This document shows positions 1 through 5,997 of a DNA stretch of 6,978 nucleotides, one piece after another. The position numbers and the translations under genes are program-made. The number at the start of each line of letters is the position of its first letter. The first letter of the stretch is position 1. Origin of the DNA: an uncultured Bacteriovoracaceae bacterium (GTDB taxonomy: Bacteria; Bdellovibrionota; Bacteriovoracia; Bacteriovoracales; Bacteriovoracaceae); contig CALFYV010000392.1 in NCBI GenBank assembly GCA_937952395.1, positions 1-6,978 of the forward strand, given 5' to 3'. The notes beneath the pieces were generated by a model. It made no database searches. It was not told the DNA's origin and saw only the letters and a list, made by a program, of their open reading frames with translations.

Positions 1-1
1 A

Positions 2-184
2 GAGCAAGTTGTGGCCATCGGCGATGGCGCCAATGATCTTCCCATGCTCTCAAAGGCTGGTCTTGGCATTGCTTTTCATGCCAAAGAAATAGTTAAGAAA
101 CAGGCCAAAAATCAAATGAGTCATGGGCCTATGACCTCTATTCTCTATTTTCTAGGCATTCTTGGGGCATATGATTATTTATGA
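2..184 (+). CDS. serB: Phosphoserine phosphatase SerB, C-terminal fragment (5' end outside window)
   Basis: Only the last 60 codons are present, and the reading frame is open from the left edge to a TGA at 182-184. The translation begins EQVVAIGDGANDLPML and continues with KAGLGIAFHAK. The GDGANDLPML stretch is HAD-superfamily motif IV, whose acidic residues bind the catalytic Mg2+. The following AGLGIAFHAK segment is characteristic of SerB, which hydrolyses O-phosphoserine in the last step of serine synthesis in the cytoplasm. The tail ends in a hydrophobic FLGILGAYDYL helix, as is usual for the family. The stop codon overlaps the next start in an ATGA, so the downstream LRR gene is probably translationally coupled. 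Another small-substrate HAD phosphatase is possible because the substrate-selecting cap domain lies outside the window, but the C-terminal pattern fits SerB well. Confidence 0.88.
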   Translation, partial: EQVVAIGDGANDLPMLSKAGLGIAFHAKEIVKKQAKNQMSHGPMTSILYFLGILGAYDYL

Positions 185-789
185 GTTTAAAAATCTTAAA
201 AGAAGCTTTAAACAAAAAAAATGAAATTACTTCTCTACAATTGAAACTATCTAAAGAGATTCCTTATGAAATCTCTGCTTTTGAAAATTTAGAAAGCTTA
301 AGCTTGCTTTTAAGTCAAATTAATCAAATACCAGATTGGTTCAAAGAGTTAAAAAATCTTAAATCTTTAACTATTTATGCTCCTGAGCTTAATGTTTTTC
401 CTCAACATCTATTTAAGCTTTCTCAGATCAAGAGTTTGACTTTATCGCAAACCCAACTGCAACAGATGAGTATTCCACCCGGTTCGACTAAGACAATAGA
501 AAGTTTAAATTTGTCACGAAATCAATTAAATAATATTAATAGTGATATAAGTGAATTGGAAAACCTAAAAACACTTTTTCTATCCCACAACCTTATATCG
601 AAGCTTCCCCCTTCATTTTTGGAATTAAAAAATTTAGTCCGCCTAAACTTAGACCATAATCAATTCACTCGTTTTCCTGATGAGCTTTCCAAATTACATC
701 ACTTAAAAAATGTATCATTTGACGGAAATCTCTTTCCTAAAGAGGAAAAAGAGCGAGTTGAAAAAAAATTTACTCTTATTATTAATTAA
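181..789 (+). CDS. Cytoplasmic leucine-rich-repeat protein, function unknown
   Basis: A 202-residue protein made almost wholly of leucine-rich repeats. Seven repeat units start at residues 37, 60, 83, 106, 129, 152 and 175, exactly 23 residues apart. Each follows the form LxxLxLxxNxLxxhPxxhxxLxN; clear examples are IESLNLSRNQL and LVRLNLDHNQF. A more divergent unit begins near residue 16, and a short charged C-terminal cap (KEEKERVEKK) follows the last one. LRR arrays form curved solenoids that bind proteins, so a binding or scaffold role is inferred; no catalytic domain is visible. There is no signal peptide or membrane segment, so it is probably cytoplasmic. The start is fixed by the ATGA overlap with serB. 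A good Shine-Dalgarno is lacking, which fits translation by coupling. The partner cannot be told from the sequence. Confidence 0.88.
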   Translation: MSLKILKEALNKKNEITSLQLKLSKEIPYEISAFENLESLSLLLSQINQIPDWFKELKNLKSLTIYAPELNVFPQHLFKLSQIKSLTLSQTQLQQMSIPPGSTKTIESLNLSRNQLNNINSDISELENLKTLFLSHNLISKLPPSFLELKNLVRLNLDHNQFTRFPDELSKLHHLKNVSFDGNLFPKEEKERVEKKFTLIIN

Positions 790-807
790 AATAACCGAGA
801 AATATAT

Positions 808-1071
808 ATGGATAATGATGAAATAAAAAGCCAACGTAAAATGCTTCACGATTTAATCAATAAAGTAACGGTTATTCAAAGTAGCTTAAAACTGAACCTG
901 CTTAAAATGAAAGCTGGCAAAGAACTATCCGAGGAAGATATTCGAATGAGTTTTGAAAAATCCATGCAAACCACTGACGAACTCATGACCATTATCAACC
1001 AATACCGAACTAAAATCTTAGAAGATGATAACTTCATACCAGATCCCGAAATTGATTTTGGTGAGGATTAA
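808..1071 (+). CDS. Small helical protein with histidine-kinase-like H-box (stand-alone DHp-like domain)
   Basis: An 87-residue protein starting 18 bases after the LRR gene, very likely in the same transcript. Residues 5-37 and about 42-72 are predicted as two long amphipathic helices, followed by an acidic tail (EDDNFIPDPEIDFGED). The first helix contains LHDLINKVTVI, with His14, Asp15 and Asn18. This is an H-D-x-x-N pattern like the H-box of the dimerisation and phosphotransfer domain of sensor histidine kinases. No ATP-binding domain or receiver domain follows. It could therefore be a phosphotransfer protein or an inhibitor that mimics a kinase dimerisation domain. Both are inferences from one motif and the hairpin-like layout, and a structural coiled-coil protein remains possible. 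Upstream bases show only a weak purine stretch (GAGAA) about 8 bases before the ATG. A terminator follows at 1140-1174. Confidence 0.72.
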   Translation: MDNDEIKSQRKMLHDLINKVTVIQSSLKLNLLKMKAGKELSEEDIRMSFEKSMQTTDELMTIINQYRTKILEDDNFIPDPEIDFGED

Positions 1072-1086
1072 TTTTTATGCTACAAT
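1058..1086 (+). promoter_or_regulatory. Possible sigma70-type promoter with extended -10, inside the end of the H-box gene
   Basis: TTGGTG at 1058-1063 is separated by 17 bases from TACAAT at 1081-1086, which is preceded by TGC (an extended -10, TGnTACAAT). The predicted transcription start is near 1092-1093, at the base of the hairpin described next. The -35 is poor (the first three bases match well); the -10 matches the consensus at five of six. Confidence 0.33.
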
Positions 1087-1091
1087 TAAAC

Positions 1092-1174
1092 TACTCACCC
1101 TCCATGTCAGAGAGTTGAGTATTGGATTAGCTTAATATAAAAAACCCTCGATTTTTCGAGGGTTTTTCTTTTTT
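1092..1174 (+). ncRNA. Candidate small RNA ending in an intrinsic terminator
   Basis: The stretch carries no convincing reading frame but has two stem-loops. TACTCA at 1092-1097 pairs perfectly with TGAGTA at 1116-1121, with a possible inner CTC/GAG helix. Its loop exposes CCCTCC (1098-1103), which could pair with Shine-Dalgarno sequences. A linker follows, then the strong terminator hairpin with a U-rich tail. A promoter-like sequence upstream would start transcription at the first hairpin, giving an RNA of roughly 80 nt. The alternative is that this is simply the 3' untranslated end of the serB-LRR-H-box transcript, possibly processed to a stable 3' fragment. I recognise no known RNA family. 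Confidence 0.3.
1140..1174. terminator. Intrinsic terminator, probably bidirectional
   Basis: A perfect 12-bp stem pairs 1140-1151 (A5 then CCCTCGA) with 1156-1167 (TCGAGGG then T5) around a TTTT loop. It is followed on the plus strand by C and six T. Because the arms begin and end in A and T runs, the reverse strand also reads as a GC stem followed by a U tract. It lies between the ends of two converging genes, so it can end both the plus-strand unit and the clpB transcript. Confidence 0.92.
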
Positions 1175-1204
1175 GGAAAGAACCTTTTTCATTTTTGAAA
1201 CAGA

Positions 1205-3565
1205 CTAAGTAAAAACCATCTCGCTTCCGTTCCACTTCGCTTCGACTTCTCCTTCACCCAGTTCATCACTTAAAACTTTTTTGGAAAGTGGTCTTGTAAT
1301 AAGACGCATGAAAGTCGATTGTAAAGGACGGGCCCCGTAATGAGCATCATAACCCTGCTTCTCTAAAGTTTCATAAGCAGATTTTGCTAATTTGACCTTG
1401 AGTTTTTTAGACTTAAGTCTTTCGTTTAAGAGCTTAACTTGTTTATCGACTAATTGTTTCATAATTTTTTCATCAAGGGCGTTATAGTGAAGAACTGCAT
1501 CTAAGCGTCCTAGAACTTCTGGCTTAAAAGCGGATTCATAATCCTTGGCATTAGAAGTAATCATAATGATTGTATTTTTGAAATTAATAGTTCTACCTTT
1601 ATTATCCGTGAGTCTGCCATCATCTAAAATTTGTAATAAGATATCAGCAAAATCAGGATGGGCCTTTTCTATTTCATCAAAAAGAATAACTGAATAAGGC
1701 TTTCTTCGAACCGCTTCGGTAAGAATTCCACCTTCGTCATAACCAACATAACCTGCGGGAGCTCCTATTAATTTTGCAACTGAGTGCTTTTCTGAATACT
1801 CACTCAAGTCGATTCGAATAATATTTTCCTCATTATCAAAAAGATATTGAGTAATCGCCTTGGCGGTTTCTGTTTTACCAACTCCTGTATGGCCTAATAA
1901 TAAGAATGAACCTAAAGGTCTAGTCTCATCAGAAAGTCCAGCGTAACTGGCAATCAAGGTTTCTGAAATTTCATGTAAAGGATCACTTTGTCCATAAACT
2001 CTCTTATTTAAGAATTCTTCGATTTTAAGAATATTGTCTTGTTTTGATTTTAGAATTTTTTCAACAGGAATTCCGGTTTGCCTAGCTATAACATTGGCAA
2101 TATGACCTTTGTTTAAAATCCAATCATGTTGATAACCCTCTAATTCTTTTTCCGTATTAGGAATTGAGCTGTATTTAAGTTCACTAGCTTTCTCATAATT
2201 TTGATTGCGCTCAGCTTGTTCTAATTCAAACTTATACTTCTCTAATCTGTTCTTTATTTCAGAAACTTTTTTTAGTGAAAGAACCTCTTTATCCCAGATC
2301 GCCTTTTGCTCATCAAATTGCTTTTGTAATGTTTCGATTTCTTTTTCAATCTCCTTATTATTTTTTTCAACTTGAGCATAAATTTTCTTACTGCGAATTT
2401 CACTTTCAAGCTCTACCAGCTTGGCCGGCATGGCCTCAGCTGAAAGCTTTAAAGCGGAAGCGGCTTCGTCGATAAGATCAATGGCCTTATCCGGTAGGTT
2501 TTTATCAGTAATATACTGAGTAGATAAAAAAACTGCATTATAAACAGCGTCGTCAGAAATTTTAATTCCATGATGCATCTCCATTTTTTCTCTAACTCCC
2601 ATGAGAATTTCGATAGCGTCTTCTTTTGAAGGTTCATTAACGGGAACGCTTCGAAATCTTCTTTCAAGAGCAGAATCGTTTAATATATATTTTTGATACT
2701 CTTCAGGGGTAGTGGCCCCTATACAATGAAGTTCACCACGAGCTAATGCAGGTTTTAAAAGGTTCGCTGCGTCCATAGCACCATCGGTTTTACCAGCACC
2801 AACTAATTGATGAATTTCATCTATAAATAGAATCACTTGCCCCGCCTGAGCTTTTACAAATTTTATCAAATTTTGGAGTCGCTCTTCAAACTCTCCTCTA
2901 AATTTAGTCCCGGCCATAAGAGCACCCATCTCAAGAGAGTAAACAATTTTGCCTTGAAGGACATCGGGAACTTTTCCTTTTACAATTTGTTCAGCAAGGC
3001 CCTCAACGATAGCAGTCTTACCAACTCCTGCAGGCCCAACCAACACTGGATTATTTTTACTTCTTCGCCCCAGAATTTCCATGACAGCACGGATTTCTTT
3101 GGAACGTCCTATGACTGGATCGAGCTTTCCCTTTTCAGCCAACTCATTTAAATTGATTAAAAACTTAGGTATTTCTGTTTCTTCATCAGAGTCTGTCTGA
3201 AGTTTTGAATAATCAATATTTAAATTAGAAAAATACTCTGGAAGAAAACGGATTAAATCTCGTTCTCCAACCTCATCACGTCCAGCTTGCGCGGCATGGC
3301 CAGAAGCTTGAGTCAACCAACCTGAAAGTTTACTGCTGGGCTTTATTTGATCAAGTTCTAACCTTGAAGTTGAAATGGGTAAAGCTTTTAGTTTATTTTC
3401 TAAATCTGTTTTTTTCTCTTTTAAAGCCTTCGATACATAAGACGATTTATGAGCAAGCAGCCCCCATAAAAGATGCTCAGGGGTTAACTCTGTATTTTTC
3501 CTTTTTAAAGCCTCTGACTGAGCAATATCTAATGCTCCGAGGACAATTGAATCGAATTTATGCAT
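1205..3565 (-). CDS. clpB: ClpB-type AAA+ protein disaggregase
   Basis: A 786-residue two-ring AAA+ chaperone of the Clp/Hsp100 family, which uses ATP to thread aggregated proteins through a central pore in the cytoplasm. In order: an N-terminal Clp repeat domain (about 1-120); AAA domain 1 with Walker A GPAGVGKT (177-184), pore loop KFRG (221-224), Walker B VILFIDE (244-250) and ERRF with arginine fingers (301-304); a coiled middle domain (about 385-480); then AAA domain 2 with Walker A GHTGVGKT (558-565), pore loop GYVG (605-608), Walker B VILFDE (626-631) and sensor-2 GARP (744-747). The distance between the two Walker A motifs is close to ClpB and far above ClpA, and SELKYSSIPNTEKEL matches the ClpB middle domain. 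No ClpP-binding IGL/LGF loop is seen: about 20 residues are missing between sensor 1 (TSN, 670-672) and GRLD. The start has a good SD (AGGAGT, six bases upstream). ClpA/ClpC labels are possible but fit less well. Confidence 0.87.
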   Translation of the reverse strand: MHKFDSIVLGALDIAQSEALKRKNTELTPEHLLWGLLAHKSSYVSKALKEKKTDLENKLKALPISTSRLELDQIKPSSKLSGWLTQASGHAAQAGRDEVGERDLIRFLPEYFSNLNIDYSKLQTDSDEETEIPKFLINLNELAEKGKLDPVIGRSKEIRAVMEILGRRSKNNPVLVGPAGVGKTAIVEGLAEQIVKGKVPDVLQGKIVYSLEMGALMAGTKFRGEFEERLQNLIKFVKAQAGQVILFIDEIHQLVGAGKTDGAMDAANLLKPALARGELHCIGATTPEEYQKYILNDSALERRFRSVPVNEPSKEDAIEILMGVREKMEMHHGIKISDDAVYNAVFLSTQYITDKNLPDKAIDLIDEAASALKLSAEAMPAKLVELESEIRSKKIYAQVEKNNKEIEKEIETLQKQFDEQKAIWDKEVLSLKKVSEIKNRLEKYKFELEQAERNQNYEKASELKYSSIPNTEKELEGYQHDWILNKGHIANVIARQTGIPVEKILKSKQDNILKIEEFLNKRVYGQSDPLHEISETLIASYAGLSDETRPLGSFLLLGHTGVGKTETAKAITQYLFDNEENIIRIDLSEYSEKHSVAKLIGAPAGYVGYDEGGILTEAVRRKPYSVILFDEIEKAHPDFADILLQILDDGRLTDNKGRTINFKNTIIMITSNAKDYESAFKPEVLGRLDAVLHYNALDEKIMKQLVDKQVKLLNERLKSKKLKVKLAKSAYETLEKQGYDAHYGARPLQSTFMRLITRPLSKKVLSDELGEGEVEAKWNGSEMVFT

Positions 3566-3571
3566 ATTTGC

Positions 3572-3594
3572 ACTCCTGTTAAAAGGGTTTTAAC
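3572..3594 (-). promoter_or_regulatory. clpB leader: Shine-Dalgarno abutting a 7-bp inverted repeat
   Basis: Read on the minus strand, GTTAAAA-CCC-TTTTAAC (3594-3578) is a perfect 7-bp inverted repeat with a three-base centre. It is followed at once by the Shine-Dalgarno AGGAGT (3577-3572), six bases before the clpB ATG. It lies in the predicted 5' leader, so it could be a repressor operator or an RNA hairpin controlling access to the ribosome site. The CCU within the repeat could alternatively pair with the AGG of the Shine-Dalgarno. The SD assignment is firm; the regulatory role is inference. Confidence 0.5.
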
Positions 3595-3606
3595 CCCACA
3601 ATTTAA

Positions 3607-3633
3607 AGATGGGTATGATTTAGATCATGTCAA
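3607..3633 (-). promoter_or_regulatory. Sigma32 (RpoH)-like heat-shock promoter of clpB
   Basis: On the minus strand GTTGACA (with TTGACA at 3633-3628) is followed after 13 bases by ACCCATCT (3614-3607). The sigma32 consensus is CTTGAAA, 13-15 bases, then CCCCATNT. The -10 matches seven of eight positions and the -35 five of seven, with spacing in range. A sigma70-type -10 at normal distance is poor. The start site would be about 3600, giving a leader of roughly 35 bases. A heat-shock promoter suits a disaggregase gene. Confidence 0.6.
3615..3628. promoter_or_regulatory. FNR/CRP-type palindrome in the clpB promoter spacer
   Basis: ATGAT-TTAG-ATCAT is a perfect 5-bp inverted repeat with a 4-base centre. 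It matches the FNR-family site TTGAT-N4-ATCAA at eight of ten half-site positions. It occupies the whole spacer between the clpB -35 and -10 and lies about 16 bases upstream of the mscS -35. A regulator bound here would be expected to block clpB transcription. Chance occurrence in AT-rich DNA is possible. Confidence 0.3.
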
Positions 3634-3643
3634 CCTCCAGAAT

Positions 3644-3672
3644 GTGACAGAAAGTAAATGATTGTTTATGAT
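3644..3672 (+). promoter_or_regulatory. Sigma70-type promoter of mscS
   Basis: GTGACA (3644-3649) and TATGAT (3667-3672) are each five of six matches to the -35 and -10 consensus, with the ideal 17-base spacer. The predicted start near 3679 leaves a very short leader that still contains AAGGGA (3679-3684), a Shine-Dalgarno five bases before the mscS ATG. It is back to back with the clpB promoter. Confidence 0.6.
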
Positions 3673-3689
3673 GCTTAAAAGGGAATCTT

Positions 3690-5012
3690 ATGAAAAAAAC
3701 TTTGCTTATCTTAAGCCTTTGGACTTCTTATACTTTTGCTCAAGTCTCTGCTGAGTTAAAACTTCTCAAAACTCAATTACCAGATTGGACTGCTAATAAG
3801 ATTTTTTTAATTAAAAATGGGCAGTGGGTAGCTCTATTACTTTTAATACTTATTGGAATAATGGCCAAGGGGCTTGCTCGATTTATTGCTGAAAAATTAG
3901 TAACCCAACGCTTACTTAAACTCCTTAATATTAGTTTTACCAGTACTGAACAAAGAAAATTTTCAAAGCCCTTAGGTAACGTCGTCTTTTTTCTAATATG
4001 GATCTTTGCTATTGCTCATTTTGAATTTAAAGAAAAGACCATGGCGATATTTTTAAGAATTGGCTATATCTTTCTGGCTTTTTATGCCACTGGTTTTCTG
4101 AATCGAATCGTAGAAGTTATTACCCTTTATTTCTCAACCAAAGCCGAGAGAACTGAGAACAAATTTGATGATATTTTAGTTCCCCTACTAGCGCGAGCTG
4201 GTCAAGTTTTAGTTTTTTCTATTGGCCTCTTAATTATCGCCTACGCTTTTGGAATAGATATTTCAGGTATTTTGGCCGGTCTTGGTATTGGAGGTTTAGC
4301 TTTCGCTTTGGCTGCCAAAGACACGCTCTCTAATCTTTTTGGATCTGTCATGATCATTTTAGATAAGCCCTTTAATATTGGCGACCATATTTCTCTGCCC
4401 AGTGGTGTTGAGGGAAGTGTAGAGCAAGTCGGTTTTCGAAGCACGCGTATTCGTACTTTTAATGATTCACTTATTTCCATTCCTAATAGTGAACTGACCA
4501 ATGTCAGTATTGAAAACCATGCTAAACGATCGGCCAGAAGACTCAGAACTTTTATTGGTATTCAATATGATACTCCTCCTGAAAAGATTGAAGCTTTCTG
4601 CGAAGGTATCCGCCAAATTATTTTAAAACACCCTTATACTCGTAAGGATAGTTTTCACGTTTATTTCAATGGTTTTAATAATTCTTCCTTAGATATTTTG
4701 TTACAAGTTTATTGGCAAACTAAAGAGTTCGCCGTGGAGTGTGCTGAAAGGCATAGATTACTTATGGATATTTTGCGTTTAGGTGCCAAGATGGGAATCG
4801 AGTTCGCCTTCCCTACTCAAACTGTTCACATGTTTCAAGAAGAGAAGAAAGCCTATGTTAATGAACTTCTAGAAAGAGATCCTAAAGAATATTACTTAAG
4901 CGGTAAAAAAGTGGCCCAAGAAATTCTGGCCAAACCCTATAGTGCCAAAAATCACCGTAGTGGGATAACTTCGGGAAATGACTTTCCTGATACAGAGATT
5001 GGGATTAAATAA
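3690..5012 (+). CDS. MscS-family small-conductance mechanosensitive channel
   Basis: A 440-residue inner-membrane channel that opens under membrane tension and releases solutes during osmotic downshock. Residues 1-17 look like a signal peptide (MKK, hydrophobic core, TFA before QVSA). Membrane helices follow at about 46-66, 95-112, 118-143 and 171-190. A glycine/alanine-rich pore helix (GLGIGGLAFALAAKDTLSNLFG, shown in part: 198-218) comes next. The MscS beta domain starts at FNIGDHI (228-234) and has the family pattern GSVEQVGFRSTRIRTF and IPNSELTN. The C-terminal domain ends with EFAFPTQTVHM (371-381), also typical, and about 60 further residues of polar tail. The gene is larger than E. coli MscS (286 residues) because of the extra N-terminal helices, resembling the intermediate-size YnaI/YbdG-like members. 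It has its own promoter, diverges from clpB, and overlaps the next gene tail to tail by 8 bp. Confidence 0.93.
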   Translation: MKKTLLILSLWTSYTFAQVSAELKLLKTQLPDWTANKIFLIKNGQWVALLLLILIGIMAKGLARFIAEKLVTQRLLKLLNISFTSTEQRKFSKPLGNVVFFLIWIFAIAHFEFKEKTMAIFLRIGYIFLAFYATGFLNRIVEVITLYFSTKAERTENKFDDILVPLLARAGQVLVFSIGLLIIAYAFGIDISGILAGLGIGGLAFALAAKDTLSNLFGSVMIILDKPFNIGDHISLPSGVEGSVEQVGFRSTRIRTFNDSLISIPNSELTNVSIENHAKRSARRLRTFIGIQYDTPPEKIEAFCEGIRQIILKHPYTRKDSFHVYFNGFNNSSLDILLQVYWQTKEFAVECAERHRLLMDILRLGAKMGIEFAFPTQTVHMFQEEKKAYVNELLERDPKEYYLSGKKVAQEILAKPYSAKNHRSGITSGNDFPDTEIGIK

Positions 5013-5985
5013 GTGTTATTCTCAAGAAACCCTGCATGTGCTTGAGCACTTCAAATTGAATTTGCTGACCTGCTTGCCAAGACTTAATCAACTTTTGTTG
5101 TTTTTTATCTAGTTCTTTTTTCATGAGTTGAACTTTTTGCAGTTTATTTTCGCAACATACCTGCCACTCAAAACTAAATTTTGTTTCGGCAAATACTCTT
5201 GTAATGAGGGCATATTGGATTTGTTTTTTTTCTCTTGAATACCAATGAAGAACTGCAGGTTGATTTCTTCTATCCATTTGTAGCTTCTGGCATAGGCGCT
5301 CAATCTCCGGTAACTGCCTCACCTGAATGATTTGATGACACCAATCATCCTGGCCCTGCATCGGGCATACATCATTGCTGGGACAAGGATACTGAACGTT
5401 ATAACCTCGTTCTAATATTTGCTTTCTAAAGCCCAATATTTTGTGAAAAGATTCCTTAGTCCCTGGCTCTATTAAAACCACATTTTGAGGTGAATAAGCT
5501 TCCATATATTCAAAAGCTTCTTTCTCTCCCATTTCGTTTAAAGAATGAGTGAAAAATAAACAACGCTTTTCTTCTTGAACCTGTTTGTTCCATTGAATAT
5601 TAAGTGAAGTGATATGGGCCAATTTTTTTCCTATATCAATCATCACTTTAGAGTTTTCCACTGCATATAAACTGAATCCAGGCCAATTTTGTGAATGAAA
5701 AAGAGTGCCCGGTCCTGCTCCAATATCAATCAGTGCTGAACCTTGAATTTGAGTTCGAAAATTGGGACCTAAAAGTTCAATACATTTTTGAAATTTAGGC
5801 AGATAAGTCATGAAATAAAAATAAAGATAAGCACTACAAAGTTTTTCATCATCTAAATAATCAGCGAGCTTATCTCTGCTGTGATTAAAAAGATGGCTTA
5901 ATTCCTTAATGGATTTGAGCAGTTCATGTTCATTTTTAAATGAATAAGCACCAACTTGAGAAATGAGTTCTAAATCTATACCCAT
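5005..5985 (-). CDS. Rsm22/METTL17-family ribosomal small-subunit-associated methyltransferase-like protein
   Basis: A 326-residue protein with a SAM-binding Rossmann motif, LIDIGAGPGT (85-94), and the segment LIEPGT (172-177) typical of this family. The family mark is PCPSNDVCPM followed by WCHQ: Cys201, Cys207 and Cys216, with Cys277/Cys278 about 60 residues later. This matches the four-cysteine layout reported to hold an Fe-S cluster in mitochondrial Rsm22/METTL17, which acts in assembly of the small ribosomal subunit. A role in ribosome maturation or rRNA modification in the cytoplasm is inferred; catalytic activity is uncertain because the mitochondrial relatives may act as assembly factors. 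The C-terminal 40 residues are lysine- and glutamine-rich. It starts 12 bases after gltA, with only a weak purine-rich ribosome site (AAGAAAA), which suggests an operon with gltA. It might otherwise be annotated as a small-subunit rRNA methyltransferase of unknown site. Confidence 0.82.
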   Translation of the reverse strand: MGIDLELISQVGAYSFKNEHELLKSIKELSHLFNHSRDKLADYLDDEKLCSAYLYFYFMTYLPKFQKCIELLGPNFRTQIQGSALIDIGAGPGTLFHSQNWPGFSLYAVENSKVMIDIGKKLAHITSLNIQWNKQVQEEKRCLFFTHSLNEMGEKEAFEYMEAYSPQNVVLIEPGTKESFHKILGFRKQILERGYNVQYPCPSNDVCPMQGQDDWCHQIIQVRQLPEIERLCQKLQMDRRNQPAVLHWYSREKKQIQYALITRVFAETKFSFEWQVCCENKLQKVQLMKKELDKKQQKLIKSWQAGQQIQFEVLKHMQGFLRITLI

Positions 5986-5997
5986 TTTTCTTAGTTC

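Noticed and set aside
290..306. AAGCTTAAGCTT repeat inside the LRR gene
   Set aside because: It is explained by codons for Ser-Leu-Ser-Leu in an AT-rich leucine-rich repeat and has no flanking structure.
1077..1118. A 13-codon reading frame (ATG to TGA) after the H-box gene
   Set aside because: No ribosome site, no recognisable leader-peptide composition, and it overlaps the hairpin that better explains the stretch.
3560..3577. GAGTGC near the clpB start as half of a CIRCE (HrcA) element
   Set aside because: The matching TTAGCACTC arm nine bases away is absent.
2275..3582. Several 60-100 codon open frames overlapping clpB (for example 2837-3151 plus and 2449-2667 minus)
   Set aside because: They lie wholly or mostly within the clpB coding region, whose frame carries all the conserved Clp motifs, and their translations resemble no protein family.
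4241..4501. An 86-codon minus-strand frame inside mscS
   Set aside because: It is antisense to the conserved pore and beta-domain region of MscS and has no features of its own.
5038..5049. GTGCT-TG-AGCAC inverted repeat just after the mscS stop, as a terminator
   Set aside because: The loop is only two bases (four if one pair opens), no U tract follows, and it lies inside the rsm22 coding region.
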